This document shows, one piece after another, positions 17,885 through 27,170 of a stretch of 64,000 bases of DNA. Below the pieces are notes generated by a model, which worked only from the letters and a program-made list of their open reading frames with translations, ran no database searches and was not told the origin of the DNA. A program made the position numbers and the translations under genes. This DNA comes from Pseudochrobactrum kiredjianiae. Lineage in GTDB: Bacteria; Pseudomonadota; Alphaproteobacteria; Rhizobiales; Rhizobiaceae. The stretch is taken from the NCBI RefSeq assembly GCF_030362795.1, contig NZ_JAUCBM010000002.1:310001-374000 (forward strand). Reading direction: 5' to 3'. Every line of letters starts with the position of its first letter. Position 1 is the stretch's first letter.

Positions 17885-18207
17885 GGCGTGTCCTCCGCAG
17901 CGGCGAGCGACGCATCACCTTCCGGCGCGTCGTCGGTTGGCGTGTCGAAACTCGCCGGAATCGGCGGCAGTTCTGCCAGCGTCCGGTATTCGTCCGGCCC
18001 AGTCTGGCCGGTGAAGAAGCGCCGCCGGAAGGCTTCGGCAGCGGCGCGACAGGTGTCTTCGCCTGCGGTTTGCCGGTCGGCTGCGCATTGGGCGCGCAGC
18101 GCCTTGAGCCGCACGGGATCGGCGGCCAAGGTGGCGGTCAGGTCTTCAGCCGGCTGCTGGCCGCATGCGGTCAGCAGCACGGCCAGCAGGACAGGAACGC
18201 ATCGCAT
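17881..18207 (-). CDS. TrbK-like entry-exclusion lipoprotein
   Basis: A 108-aa lipoprotein: a signal peptide ending in LLTAC (Cys about 15) and a short acidic mature region. The pattern ADP..LK.LRAQC..DR...ED.CR.AAEAFRRRFF matches that of the lipoprotein at 25880-26155, so the two are related. In RP4-like and Tn4371 systems a small lipoprotein between trbJ and trbL provides entry exclusion, stopping a cell from receiving a second copy. The two Cys of the mature part may form a disulfide. Function is inferred from position and type. Confidence 0.75.
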   Translation of the reverse strand: MRCVPVLLAVLLTACGQQPAEDLTATLAADPVRLKALRAQCAADRQTAGEDTCRAAAEAFRRRFFTGQTGPDEYRTLAELPPIPASFDTPTDDAPEGDASLAAAEDTP

Positions 18208-18219
18208 GGCCGCCTCCCG

Positions 18220-18957
18220 TCAGTTGTTGTAGAAGTTGACGGACTGCGGTGTGTACGGCGTGCCGGTGCCCAGGAAGCGCCGCCGCACTTCGCGGGCGCG
18301 CTCGGTGGCCGCTGCCTGCCGCGCCAGCTCCAGCGAGGCCGCCCTGTCTTGTGTGATCTGGAGCTGCTGGGCCTGGATGGACTGCTTGGCCTGCAAGGCG
18401 AGAAGCTGGTTCGTTGCCTGCATCGCTTGCAGCGCACCCGTGGCCGATTGGCTTTGGCTCACGAGGTCGGCCAGCGCGCTTTCGTCTTGCGTCAGGTTCT
18501 GCGACACCTGCGCCTGCATCCGCATCGCGGTGTGCAGGCCGTCGAGCGTGTTCTTCCAGCGTTCGCGTGCGTCCTGTGCCATGCGGTCGCCGCTGATGGT
18601 GGCGGCGTACTGCTCCGGGTACAGGCGCGAGAACGTGGCATCCATGCTCTGCACGTCGTAGGCCAGCCCTTGCGCCTCGGCAATCAGGCGTTCAGTCGTG
18701 GCGAGCGTCGAGCGCAGCCGGTTGACGATGTTGAAGTCGAGATTCGCCAGGTTGCGCGCCTGGTTCATCAACATCTGCGCTTCGTTCTGGAGCTGGTTGA
18801 TCTGGTTGTTGATCTGCTCCAGCGTGCGGATGGCAGTCAGCGTGTTCTGCACCAAGTTGACGGGATCAACGAAAGTGAGCGCCGCCGCTGGCTGAGCGAG
18901 CATCAGCGAGCCGGCCAGCGCGGCGGCGAGCGAAACGGAAAGTACACGGGTCTTCAT
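18220..18957 (-). CDS. trbJ: TrbJ/VirB5-like protein
   Basis: A 245-aa secreted, mostly helical protein: a signal peptide (SLAAALAGSLMLAQPAAA) and long coiled helices rich in Gln/Asn (LEQINNQINQLQNEAQML). TrbJ is the minor pilus component equivalent to VirB5. The frame is open beyond 18957, but the ATG there is preceded by GGAG and begins the signal peptide. It overlaps the end of trbE. Confidence 0.92.
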   Translation of the reverse strand: MKTRVLSVSLAAALAGSLMLAQPAAALTFVDPVNLVQNTLTAIRTLEQINNQINQLQNEAQMLMNQARNLANLDFNIVNRLRSTLATTERLIAEAQGLAYDVQSMDATFSRLYPEQYAATISGDRMAQDARERWKNTLDGLHTAMRMQAQVSQNLTQDESALADLVSQSQSATGALQAMQATNQLLALQAKQSIQAQQLQITQDRAASLELARQAAATERAREVRRRFLGTGTPYTPQSVNFYNN

Positions 18958-21404
18958 GGCGAAATCTCCAGGGGTTGAGTAGCGAGGAAAGAAGCCGCCG
19001 ACGGCGAGGACGGCAGCAGGTCGGCGGCCCAATCGAGGCCGCGATGGCGTAGCCACGCACCGGCGAAGCCGGGAGCGCCGGCCTGCGTCAGCACTCGGTC
19101 AATGTCGCGTTGGTCTTGCGGTGTGGATGCGCCCGAGAAGGCGAGCGCGGCTGGCCCCAGGTCGAGGTCGAACAGACGATTGCCCAGGCGCGATTGGTAG
19201 TAGTAGTCGCGCTTGGGCTGCGCGGTGGCGACGATTTCGATTTGCCGACTGTTGAGGCCAAAGCCCTCGTAGACCGTGCGAATCTGCGGCTCGGTCGCCT
19301 GCGGGTTGGGCAAGAAAATCCGGCTCGCGCAGCTTTCGATGATCGCGGGCGCGATGGTCGAATCCTTGATGTCGGCAAGCGACTGCGTGGCGAAGATCAC
19401 CGACACGTTTTTCTTGCGCAGAGTTTTCAACCATTGCCGGATGCGTGCCGCGAAGGACGGTTCATCAAGGAATAGCCAGGCTTCATCGAGAATCAGCAGC
19501 GTGGGAGCACCGTCGAAACGTGCATCGAAGCGGGCGAACAAGTAGCGCAGCACCGCTTGCACGGCGGCGGGGCTGTGCATTAGCTCTTCCATCTCAAAGC
19601 CCTGCACGTCGCCGCTGCCGAGCCGGTCGCGGTCGGCATCCAGTAGCTTGCCGTGCGCGCCGCCCAGCACATACGGCGACAATGCCTGCCGCAGCGCGTT
19701 CGATTGCAGCAGCACCGAAAGCCCGGTCATCGTGCGCTGCTCCACCGGCGCACCAGCGAGGCTGCCGAGCGCCGACCAAATGGCGGCTTTCTCGTCGGGG
19801 CCGACGGTCACGCCTTCATGCAGCAGGCGGCCTTCGATCCACTCGGCGGCCCAGGTGCGATAGCCTTCGCTGTCGATACGGGCCAAGGGCTGAAAGGCAA
19901 TGGCGCCGTCCGCGCCGAGGTCGTAGTGTTCGCCGCCCAGGCCCAGCACCGTCGCCCGCATGGATCGCCCCATGTCGAAGGCGAAGATGCGCGAGCCGCC
20001 ATAGCGGCGGAACTGCAAGGCGAGCATCGCCAGCAGGACAGATTTTCCCATGCCCGTCGGCCCCGCGACCAGCGTATGCCCCACGTCGCCGATGTGCGTC
20101 ACCAGCCGGAACGGCGTCGCGCCATCCGTGCGCGTGACGATCAGCGGCGGGCCGTCGAGATGGGCGTTTTTCTCCGGCCCAGCCCACACGGCGGACACCG
20201 GCATCATGTGCGCCAGATTCAGCGTCGAGACGATGGGCTGGCGCACGTTGGCATAGGCATTGCCTGGTATGGACGACAGCCACGCATCGACTGCATTTAA
20301 GGTTTCGGGGATGGTGACGAAGCCACGTCCTTGGATGACACGTTCCACCATGCGCAGCTTTTCGTCGGCTACGGCAGGGTCGTCATCGAACACCGTCACC
20401 GTGGCGGTGAGGTAGCCGAAGGCGACTTGATCGCTGCCAAGCTCTTGCAAGGCGGCATCCGCGTCGGCCGCCTTGTTGCTGGCATCCGTGTCCACCAGCG
20501 GCGATTCCTGCTGGAAGATGGTTTCGCGCAGTAGCGCAATGACATTCTTCCGTTTCGCAAACCACTGGCGACGCAGGCGGCCCAGCTCCTTTTCCGCCTC
20601 GGCTTTATCGAGGCAGAGAAACCGGGTACTCCAGCGATAGGCAAAGCCCAGGCGATTGAGGTCGTCCAGCAGGCCCGGCCAGGTCGAGGTCGGAAAGCCC
20701 CGCACCGACACCACGCGCAGATGCTGGTCACCCAGCATGGGCGCAAGGCCGCCGACTAGGGCGGAATCGGCCAGCAGTGCGTCGAGGTGGAAAGGCACCT
20801 CGGGCACGGCCAGCCGGTAGCGCCGCGTGGACACCGTGGCGTGAAGATAAGTCAGCGTCGCGGCATCGTCCAACCAGACGATTTCTGGCATCACGCCATC
20901 GAGCAGGTCGAAAACCCGATCCGTTTCTGCCAGGAAGGCGTCAAGCCGACCGCGCCAGTCCACACCATCGCCCGGCGCGTGCTCGTAGAGCAGCTTGGCT
21001 GCACGAGCGCGGGATTCCTCCGGCGGCAGATAGGCTAGCGTCAGGTGATAGCTGCTTTCGTAGTGGTTCCCCGATTCCTCAAAGGCAGCGCGGCGTTCTT
21101 CGTCCACCAGCCAGGACAGCGGTTCGGGAAAGTCGGAATGCGGATAGTCCGCGGCCGACTGGCGCTCGGCTTCCACGAACAGCGCCCAGCCCGAACCCAG
21201 CCGGCGCAACGCGTTGTTTAGCCGTGCCGTCGTGGCGATCAATTCGCCCTGCGTGGCGCTGTCCAGATCAGGCCCGCGAAAGCGCGCCGTGCGCTGAAAC
21301 GAGCCATCCTTGTTCAGCACCACGCCCGGCGCGATCAGCCCAGCCCAGGGAAGCCAGTCGGCCAGCAAGGCGGGCCGCTGGCGGTATTCGGCAAGGTTAA
21401 GCAT
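18954..21404 (-). CDS. trbE: TrbE/VirB4-type conjugation ATPase
   Basis: An 816-aa ATPase. The N-terminal CagE/TrbE/VirB domain spans about 170-400, and the C-terminal RecA-like domain has a Walker A GPTGMGKSVL (about 445-455) and a Walker B LLILDEAWLFLDE (about 640). It powers pilus and channel assembly at the inner membrane. The start MLNLAEYRQRP at 21404 is the typical TrbE beginning; the frame upstream of it is spurious and overlaps trbD. It lies 11 bases after trbD. Confidence 0.95.
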   Translation of the reverse strand: MLNLAEYRQRPALLADWLPWAGLIAPGVVLNKDGSFQRTARFRGPDLDSATQGELIATTARLNNALRRLGSGWALFVEAERQSAADYPHSDFPEPLSWLVDEERRAAFEESGNHYESSYHLTLAYLPPEESRARAAKLLYEHAPGDGVDWRGRLDAFLAETDRVFDLLDGVMPEIVWLDDAATLTYLHATVSTRRYRLAVPEVPFHLDALLADSALVGGLAPMLGDQHLRVVSVRGFPTSTWPGLLDDLNRLGFAYRWSTRFLCLDKAEAEKELGRLRRQWFAKRKNVIALLRETIFQQESPLVDTDASNKAADADAALQELGSDQVAFGYLTATVTVFDDDPAVADEKLRMVERVIQGRGFVTIPETLNAVDAWLSSIPGNAYANVRQPIVSTLNLAHMMPVSAVWAGPEKNAHLDGPPLIVTRTDGATPFRLVTHIGDVGHTLVAGPTGMGKSVLLAMLALQFRRYGGSRIFAFDMGRSMRATVLGLGGEHYDLGADGAIAFQPLARIDSEGYRTWAAEWIEGRLLHEGVTVGPDEKAAIWSALGSLAGAPVEQRTMTGLSVLLQSNALRQALSPYVLGGAHGKLLDADRDRLGSGDVQGFEMEELMHSPAAVQAVLRYLFARFDARFDGAPTLLILDEAWLFLDEPSFAARIRQWLKTLRKKNVSVIFATQSLADIKDSTIAPAIIESCASRIFLPNPQATEPQIRTVYEGFGLNSRQIEIVATAQPKRDYYYQSRLGNRLFDLDLGPAALAFSGASTPQDQRDIDRVLTQAGAPGFAGAWLRHRGLDWAADLLPSSPSAASFLATQPLEISP

Positions 21405-21415
21405 GGCGGCGTCTC

Positions 21416-21688
21416 CTACACGTCCAGCAGCGGCTTGTGCTTGATGTGCCGGGCGAAGACCTGCATGAACTGCGGATCGACCCTCGCGCCCCACACGGCC
21501 AGCGAGTGACCGACGATCCAGAGCACTACGCCAGGAATCCAGAGTTGCAGGCCCAGCCCGACGGCAGCGGCTAGCGTGCCGTTGGCAATCGCCACCGTGC
21601 GCGGTGCGCCGCCCATCAAGAGCGGCTCGGTCAGCGAGCGATGTAGCGGCACCTCGAAGCCGGCCGCGAAGCTATCCGGGCCACTCAT
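21416..21688 (-). CDS. trbD: TrbD/VirB3-like membrane protein
   Basis: A 90-aa protein with two adjacent hydrophobic helices (about 30-70) between short charged ends; the N-terminal motif FEVPLHRSLTEPLLMGG is characteristic of VirB3/TrbD. It works together with the VirB4-type ATPase. The ATG at 21688 overlaps the trbC stop by 4 bases, which decides the start against the longer open frame. Confidence 0.92.
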   Translation of the reverse strand: MSGPDSFAAGFEVPLHRSLTEPLLMGGAPRTVAIANGTLAAAVGLGLQLWIPGVVLWIVGHSLAVWGARVDPQFMQVFARHIKHKPLLDV

Positions 21689-22068
21689 ACGACAGCCCCG
21701 CCGGAGAAGCTGAAGAACGACAGGAAGAACGAGGACGCGGCGAACGCGATGCTCAAACCGAACACGATCTGGATCAGCTTGCGAAAGCCGCCCGACGTGT
21801 CGCCGAAGGCGAGCGCGAGGCCCGTGGCGATGATGATGATGACCGCGACGATGCGTGCCACCGGCCCCTGAATCGACTCCAGAATGGATTGCAGCGGGCC
21901 TTCCCACGGCATCGAGGAGCCGGATGCCTTCGCCGTGCCCGCCGTCATCAGCATGACTGCGGCCAGCAGCAGGCCGTGGTGCGCGGGGCCGGCCAGCCGC
22001 CGCAGGCGTGCGATGGTTGAAACCGGATTTACGGAATTACGGAAAGCGTGAACGTGCATCTGCGTCAT
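21685..22068 (-). CDS. trbC: TrbC/VirB2-like pilin precursor
   Basis: A 127-aa precursor with a long leader (hydrophobic helix HHGLLLAAVMLMTAGTAKA, cleavage after it) and a mature part with two membrane helices (ARIVAVIIIIATGLALAFG and FGLSIAFAASSFFLSFF). It polymerises into the conjugative pilus. In RP4 the TraF peptidase cyclises this pilin; a TraF homologue is encoded at 38821 in this element. Confidence 0.92.
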   Translation of the reverse strand: MTQMHVHAFRNSVNPVSTIARLRRLAGPAHHGLLLAAVMLMTAGTAKASGSSMPWEGPLQSILESIQGPVARIVAVIIIIATGLALAFGDTSGGFRKLIQIVFGLSIAFAASSFFLSFFSFSGGAVV

Positions 22069-23132
22069 GGCAGTTCTCCAGGTAGGTCAAGGGACGAGGA
22101 AGGCGCAGCGGCATCGGCTGCGAGAGGAACCGGCATCAGCTCGGGAAACGGTGTTTCCAGCGCGTCCGCCAGGCGATAGCCGGTGCCGTCGAAACCGACG
22201 ACACGGGCGATGCTTTCGACGCGGCGCTTGCGGCCACGCCCGGCGATGTGGATCACGACGTTGACCGCCTCGGCGATCAGCGCACGCGGTGGGTTCACCG
22301 CCACTTCAAGAATCAACTGTTCGAGGCGCAGCAGCGCGCCCAGCGCGGAACCGGCGTGGATGGTGGCGATGCCGCCGGGGTGGCCGGTGCCCCACACCTT
22401 AACCAAGTCCAGGGCTTCGCCGCCGCGTACCTCGCCGACGATCACGCGGTCGGGGCGCAGGCGCATCGTGGCCCGCACCAGCTCGGTCATAGACACGACG
22501 CCAGCGCGGGTGCGCAGCGGCACATGGTCGCGGGCTGCGCATTGCAGCTCGATGGTGTCTTCGAGCACAAGCACGCGGTCGCCCGTGGCGGCGATCTCCG
22601 CAAGCAAGGCATTGGCGAGTGTGGTTTTGCCGCTGCTCGTCGCCCCGGCGATCAGGATGTTCTGGCGCTCACGCACGGCGCGGCGCAGGAACTCGGCCTG
22701 GCCTGTGGTCAAGATGCCGTCGGCCACATAGCGATCCAGCCCGATGATGCTCACGGCGCGCTTGCGCAGCGCGAAGGCTGGGCCGGGCGCTGCGGGCGGC
22801 AAGATGCCCTCGAACCGCTCGCCGGTTTCGGGCAGCTCGGCGGTCAGCAGCGGCCGCCCGCGATGCACCTCTGCGCCGACGTGCGCAGCCACCAGCCGGA
22901 TGATGCGTTCGCCATCGTCTTGGGACAGCTCCACGCCCAGCGGCATGCGGCCCGATGACAACCGATCCACCCATAGGGTGCGGTCGGGGTTGAGCATGAT
23001 TTCCACCACGTCGGGGTCGGCCAGCGCAGCGGCGATGACTGGCCCCATTGCCGTGCGCAGCATCTGGATACGGCGATCCAGAGAGGTTGCGGCGGATGAG
23101 AGTTCGGGCGGGGTTTGCGGAATGGCGCTCAT
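22065..23132 (-). CDS. trbB: TrbB/VirB11-type ATPase
   Basis: A 355-aa hexameric traffic ATPase with a Walker A GATSSGKTTLA (about 167-177), the Asp box VLEDTIE, and the GEVRGGEALDLVKVWGTGHPGG region that contains the Walker B and His boxes. It acts at the cytoplasmic face of the secretion channel and switches between pilus assembly and DNA transfer. It overlaps both neighbours by 4 bases, the start of the trb operon proper. Confidence 0.95.
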   Translation of the reverse strand: MSAIPQTPPELSSAATSLDRRIQMLRTAMGPVIAAALADPDVVEIMLNPDRTLWVDRLSSGRMPLGVELSQDDGERIIRLVAAHVGAEVHRGRPLLTAELPETGERFEGILPPAAPGPAFALRKRAVSIIGLDRYVADGILTTGQAEFLRRAVRERQNILIAGATSSGKTTLANALLAEIAATGDRVLVLEDTIELQCAARDHVPLRTRAGVVSMTELVRATMRLRPDRVIVGEVRGGEALDLVKVWGTGHPGGIATIHAGSALGALLRLEQLILEVAVNPPRALIAEAVNVVIHIAGRGRKRRVESIARVVGFDGTGYRLADALETPFPELMPVPLAADAAAPSSSLDLPGELP

Positions 23133-23593
23133 GAGGCACGCTCCTGCGCTTCAGCCAGTGCCTCCGCGTCATCCATTCGCGCCGGGTCTGGGTGCAGTTC
23201 TTCCACAACGTCGCGCACCAGGCTGCGGCCACGCAGCAGGTGGCGGCCGAGCCGCTCCACGAATTGCTCGAAACGCGCTTTGCCTTGGGCGCGAGCTGCG
23301 TCCTGATGGGCTTCGGGAATCGGGGTGCTGACGGTCAGGAAGTAGCGGATGAACAGCGCCAGTGTTTCGATCTGGATGTTCTGGTCGCGCTCCATGCGCT
23401 CGGCCTGCCGCGACAGGCGATCGAGCCGCTTGGCGATGGCCGCCTCGCGCTGGTCGCCAGCATCGGGCGATAGCCACGACGCGAGCGCCGCCGCGACAAT
23501 GGACGACTTGGACACGCCTTTCTTGGCGGCCAGTTCTTCGAGACGCTTGGCGTGCTCGGGCTGAATGAACAGATTGAGGCGGTATTGGCTCAT
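23129..23593 (-). CDS. CopG/RHH-type regulator
   Basis: A 154-aa protein with an N-terminal ribbon-helix-helix (about 1-45, YRLNLFIQPEHAKRLEELAAKKGVSKSSIVAAAL, quoted by parts: LFIQPEHAKRLEELA and KGVSKSSIVAAAL). A longer helical region follows with hydrophobic patches (ALFIRYFLTVS). It sits between traG and trbB in every Tn4371-type element I recall and probably controls the transfer operon, since a DNA-binding fold in that position fits an autoregulator. The 4-base overlaps on both sides suggest coupled translation. Confidence 0.8.
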   Translation of the reverse strand: MSQYRLNLFIQPEHAKRLEELAAKKGVSKSSIVAAALASWLSPDAGDQREAAIAKRLDRLSRQAERMERDQNIQIETLALFIRYFLTVSTPIPEAHQDAARAQGKARFEQFVERLGRHLLRGRSLVRDVVEELHPDPARMDDAEALAEAQERAS

Positions 23594-25605
23594 AAGTCGA
23601 TTCCGTCGTTGGGGTCGAGGGAAGCCAGCCGGGCCGTGCGCTGCATGGCCGGGTCGAGCTGGCCGGGAAGCGGCAGCGGCAGGTCGTCGTCGTCATCGAG
23701 CAGAGTCAGGTCATGGCCGGCGAGCAGCGGTTCGGGGCTGTATTCGCTGACTTCGGATAGCTCCGGCTGTCGGCGTGGGCCGCCGTCATCGGCGGTGCCT
23801 GTGCCATCGCCGGACAGGCCCGCAGCCCGGACCGTTGACACGGCTGGGATCGATAGGCCGCTCCAGTCGTCGGGCCGGGCCGGTGGCGCGTCCGCGTATT
23901 GCCCGGCCGCGAGCACAGGCGGCGGTAAAACGCGGTTCTTGAAATTCGCGTCGGCGTAGTAGCGCAGCTTCTTGGCCTTGATCGGTGCCACGCTGGACAC
24001 CATCACCACAGCTTCCTCAGTCGGAAGCTGCATCACTTCACCGGGCGTCAGTAGCGGGCGGGCCGTCTCCTGCCGCGACACCATGAGGTGCCCCAGCCAC
24101 GGTGCCAATCTGTGCCCGGCATAGTTGCGCTGCGCGCGCAGTTCGGTAGCGGTGCCAAGCGTTTCGGAGATCCGTTTCGCAGTGCGTTCATCGTTGGTGG
24201 CGAACGTCACGCGGACATGGCAGTTATCCAGAATCGAATGGTTCTGGCCGTAGGCTTTGTCGATCTGGTTGAGCGATTGGGCGATAAGAAAACTGCGGAT
24301 TCCGTAGCCCGCCATGAAGGCAAGCGCCGTCTCGAAGAAGTCCAGGCGGCCCAGCGCCGGGAACTCATCGAGCATCAGCAGCAGCTTGTGGCGGCGTTCG
24401 ATGCCGTCGCTGCCGTCGAGCGATTCGGTGAGCCGTCGGCCGATCTGGTTGAGGATCAGGCGAATGAGCGGTTTCGTCCGCGAAATATCCGAAGGTGGCA
24501 CTACCAGATAAAGCGACACCGGATGCTCGGACGCGATCAGGTCGGCGATACGCCAGTCGCAGCGCGAGGTGACTTCGGCCACCGTGGGGTCGCGGTAGAG
24601 GCCCAGGAACGACATGGCGGTGCTCAACACGCCGGAACGCTCGTTGTCCGACTTGTTGAGCACTTCGCGCGCCGCCGAAGCGACGACTGGATGCGGGCCA
24701 CCACCTTCCACGTTCACGAGGTGCTGTGTGGTCATCATCCGGTGCAAGGTCAGCTCGAAGGGGCTGGCCGGATCGGAGAGGAAATTGGCGACGCCGCGCA
24801 GCGTCTTGTCCTCGCCCGCGTAGAGCACATGCAGGATGGCCCCGACCAGCAGCGCGTGCGAAGTCTTCTCCCAATGGTTGCGCTTCTCAAGCGCGCCTTC
24901 TGGATCGACCAGAATGTCGGCTATGTTCTGTACGTCACGCACTTCATGTGCGCCGCGCCGAACTTCTAGCAGCGGGTTGTAGGCCGCCGACTTCGCATCG
25001 GTCGGATTGAACAGCAGGCAGTGTGAGTAGCGTGAGCGCCAACCTGCGGTGATCTGCCAATTCTCGCCCTTGATGTCGTGGACTACGGCGGATGCAGGCC
25101 AAGAAAGCAGCGTCGGCACCACAAGGCCGACGCCTTTGCCTGAGCGCGTGGGCGCGAAAGTGAGGATGTGTTCCGGGCCTTCATGCCGAAGGTACTTGCC
25201 ATCGTGCTGACCGAGGAACACGCCGATCGGCTGCGTAAGGCCGGCTTTGCGAATGTCCTCCGTACTTGCCCAGCGTGCCGAGCCATAGGTCGTGACTAGG
25301 CGTGATTGACGAGAGCGCCAGATCGACATGCAGACTGCGACCACCACCGCCAGCAAGCCACTGCCACCCGCTATGGCACCGCCCGTGTCGAAAACGCGTG
25401 GCGCGTAGGCATCGAAGAAGAACCACCACTCAAACAGCTTCCACGGGAGGTAGATCGGTGTGCCGAGGAAATCAAACCAGGGGGAGCCAAGGCGTACCTG
25501 ATAGCCAAGGGCTGCTGCCGTCCATTGTGTGGCGCCCCACACACCCGCGATCACGATGCCGAATACCACGGCTATCTGACCGAACAGCACATTCGTACCT
25601 TGCAT
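23590..25605 (-). CDS. traG: TraG/VirD4-type coupling protein
   Basis: A 671-aa coupling ATPase that carries the relaxase-DNA complex to the channel. Two N-terminal membrane helices (about 10-30 and 78-95), then the Walker A APTRSGKGVGLVVP (about 152-165) and the Walker B region LLLMLDEFPALGRLDFFE (about 410). The C-terminal tail is acidic, with four Asp in a row near the end. It starts the minus-strand transfer cluster; the spacer upstream (25606-25879) holds no gene but has a microsatellite. Confidence 0.95.
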   Translation of the reverse strand: MQGTNVLFGQIAVVFGIVIAGVWGATQWTAAALGYQVRLGSPWFDFLGTPIYLPWKLFEWWFFFDAYAPRVFDTGGAIAGGSGLLAVVVAVCMSIWRSRQSRLVTTYGSARWASTEDIRKAGLTQPIGVFLGQHDGKYLRHEGPEHILTFAPTRSGKGVGLVVPTLLSWPASAVVHDIKGENWQITAGWRSRYSHCLLFNPTDAKSAAYNPLLEVRRGAHEVRDVQNIADILVDPEGALEKRNHWEKTSHALLVGAILHVLYAGEDKTLRGVANFLSDPASPFELTLHRMMTTQHLVNVEGGGPHPVVASAAREVLNKSDNERSGVLSTAMSFLGLYRDPTVAEVTSRCDWRIADLIASEHPVSLYLVVPPSDISRTKPLIRLILNQIGRRLTESLDGSDGIERRHKLLLMLDEFPALGRLDFFETALAFMAGYGIRSFLIAQSLNQIDKAYGQNHSILDNCHVRVTFATNDERTAKRISETLGTATELRAQRNYAGHRLAPWLGHLMVSRQETARPLLTPGEVMQLPTEEAVVMVSSVAPIKAKKLRYYADANFKNRVLPPPVLAAGQYADAPPARPDDWSGLSIPAVSTVRAAGLSGDGTGTADDGGPRRQPELSEVSEYSPEPLLAGHDLTLLDDDDDLPLPLPGQLDPAMQRTARLASLDPNDGIDL

Positions 25606-25826
25606 AGCCCCGCCTCCAATCTCTCCTACGCTGATTCCCTTGGGAAACGCGGCTTAGAAATGTGCCGCAGGCGTCAGGATCGGTGCTGGCTTAGTGCCGG
25701 TCAAAGACCGTTTGGGGCAGAAAGGTCGATAAGAAAGAATGAATTCGCGCTGTGTCTAGCCAGGGAGTGACTCCGTAAGCGCCGGCGAATATCAGCGTGC
25801 CGAACAGAAGATTCAGGCAGACTAGC

Positions 25827-25874
25827 GAATTGCTGAATTGCTGAATTGCTGAATTGCTGAATTGCTGAATTGCT
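25827..25874. repeat. Six tandem copies of the 8-mer GAATTGCT
   Basis: Six perfect copies followed by a partial seventh (GAATT), immediately after the stop codon of the lipoprotein gene and upstream of traG. The unit length of 8 makes copy-number change by slippage likely; inside a gene it would shift the frame, but no gene covers it. Confidence 0.95.
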
Positions 25875-25879
25875 GAATT

Positions 25880-26155
25880 TCAGAATTTGGGGGATTCTTT
25901 GGGCGGTGTGTATGGCGTTTTTCCGTCACCGTAGAACCGCTTACGTGTTGCCTCCGCTACCCGGTTGCAAAGCAGTTCGCCCAAAGTAGGCCGATCCGTC
26001 TTGCATTGCTGGCGCAACTTCTTGAGCTGTTCCGGGTCTGCCACCAGCTCTTCTACTGTCGGGGTTTTCTTTTCTGCACTAGTGGCTTTGTGCGGTTTAT
26101 CAGATTGACCGCATGCGACTAGCATTGCAGCGACGAGCGTGATGGCGAGTCTCAT
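25880..26155 (-). CDS. EexN/TrbK-like entry-exclusion lipoprotein (second copy)
   Basis: A 91-aa lipoprotein: a signal peptide ending in MLVAC (Cys about 15), then a Lys-rich mature region. The central pattern ADPEQLKKLRQQC..DR.TLGELLC..VAEATRKRF runs parallel to the lipoprotein inside the trb operon at 17881-18207, including both Cys, so they are probably paralogues. The start overlaps the LysR stop (ATGA), indicating coupled translation. Entry exclusion is inferred from type and setting. Confidence 0.7.
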   Translation of the reverse strand: MRLAITLVAAMLVACGQSDKPHKATSAEKKTPTVEELVADPEQLKKLRQQCKTDRPTLGELLCNRVAEATRKRFYGDGKTPYTPPKESPKF

Positions 26156-27096
26156 GGCATCAATTCCTCCGGAAGATCGGGATTTCGGCTTTTTGTTGAC
26201 CTGAGAAACTCTGGCAATTCGATGGCCTGTACTCGCTGAATGAAGCGCGCAAGCTCGTCAAACGGATCGCCTTCAAGTCTGAGTAGATAGGTCGTCAAAG
26301 GTGGTACGCGTGTCGAAAGCGGCCTCGCCACGACTCCTGGCTCTCGGGAGGCTGCAATGTGTGCAGCCCCTGTAAGTCCGAGTGCAAAACCGGCAGATAC
26401 CAACGCCATCATCAGGTCGAAAGTGGTAACCCGCTCGGCAACTAGAGGCTGCATTTCAGCCCGGCTAAGTACTCGCTCAATGTGCTTGGCGTGGCCCTCG
26501 CACACTTGAGGATCAGATAGCACTAGCGGGTAGCGCAGCAGTTCATCCAATGGAATTCGCTTAAGAGCCAGCAACGGATGCCGAGCTGGCAGCGCCACCA
26601 TAAGCGTGTCAGTCCACGCGGGAAGTGCGACGATTCCATCACCTACGTCGTCGGACTGTGCAAAGCCGACGTCATACAGGTCGTCGTGCAATCCTTTGAT
26701 TTGTTGGGATAGTGGCACCTCAAAAAAGCGAATCTCAACCTCGGGCTCCTCCTCGCGACACAACGCCAATAGGGCTGGTAAGCACAGTAGTGTTGCGCCG
26801 TCTGACAAGGCGACGCGGAGTTGTCCATGAAAGCCATTTTTTGCTGCCTTCACGCAGTCCCGCGCCTGTTGCAAGGATGCGAACACCCGAGGTGCGTGCT
26901 CCATGAGCATCAACCCAGCTCGTGTCAAACGCGTGCTTCTCGTGTTCCGAATAAAGAGCTGTGCTCCTAACTCCTCTTCGAGTTCTTTGATCGTGCGAGA
27001 CAGTGGGGACTGCTCAATATGCAGTTTCGCAGCGGCGCGAGCGAAGTGAAGTTCCTCGGCGAGCGCCATAAAACAACGTAGATGTCGAATTTCCAT
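26152..27096 (-). CDS. LysR-type regulator (traR position of Tn4371)
   Basis: A 314-aa LysR regulator: an N-terminal winged HTH (about 1-60, HFARAAAKLHIEQSPLSRTIKELE, here cited as AAKLHIEQSPLSRTIKEL) and a two-lobed effector domain (about 90-295, GQLRVALSDGA, DVGFAQSD). It reads in the same direction as the exclusion lipoprotein and traG, at the place where Tn4371-family elements carry traR, and may control transfer. The efflux outer-membrane gene lies upstream on the same strand, so control of the pump is another possibility. The ligand is unknown. Confidence 0.85.
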   Translation of the reverse strand: MEIRHLRCFMALAEELHFARAAAKLHIEQSPLSRTIKELEEELGAQLFIRNTRSTRLTRAGLMLMEHAPRVFASLQQARDCVKAAKNGFHGQLRVALSDGATLLCLPALLALCREEEPEVEIRFFEVPLSQQIKGLHDDLYDVGFAQSDDVGDGIVALPAWTDTLMVALPARHPLLALKRIPLDELLRYPLVLSDPQVCEGHAKHIERVLSRAEMQPLVAERVTTFDLMMALVSAGFALGLTGAAHIAASREPGVVARPLSTRVPPLTTYLLRLEGDPFDELARFIQRVQAIELPEFLRSTKSRNPDLPEELMP

Positions 27097-27170
27097 GCGT
27101 CCCCTACTAATCGTCGATCTATTCAGTATTTAAAACTCGCTGCCATGCTGCGTTCTTCCAACTCAAGGAC

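Noticed and set aside
25827-25874. CRISPR-like repeat array
   Set aside because: Repeat unit is 8 bases with no spacers; it is a simple microsatellite.
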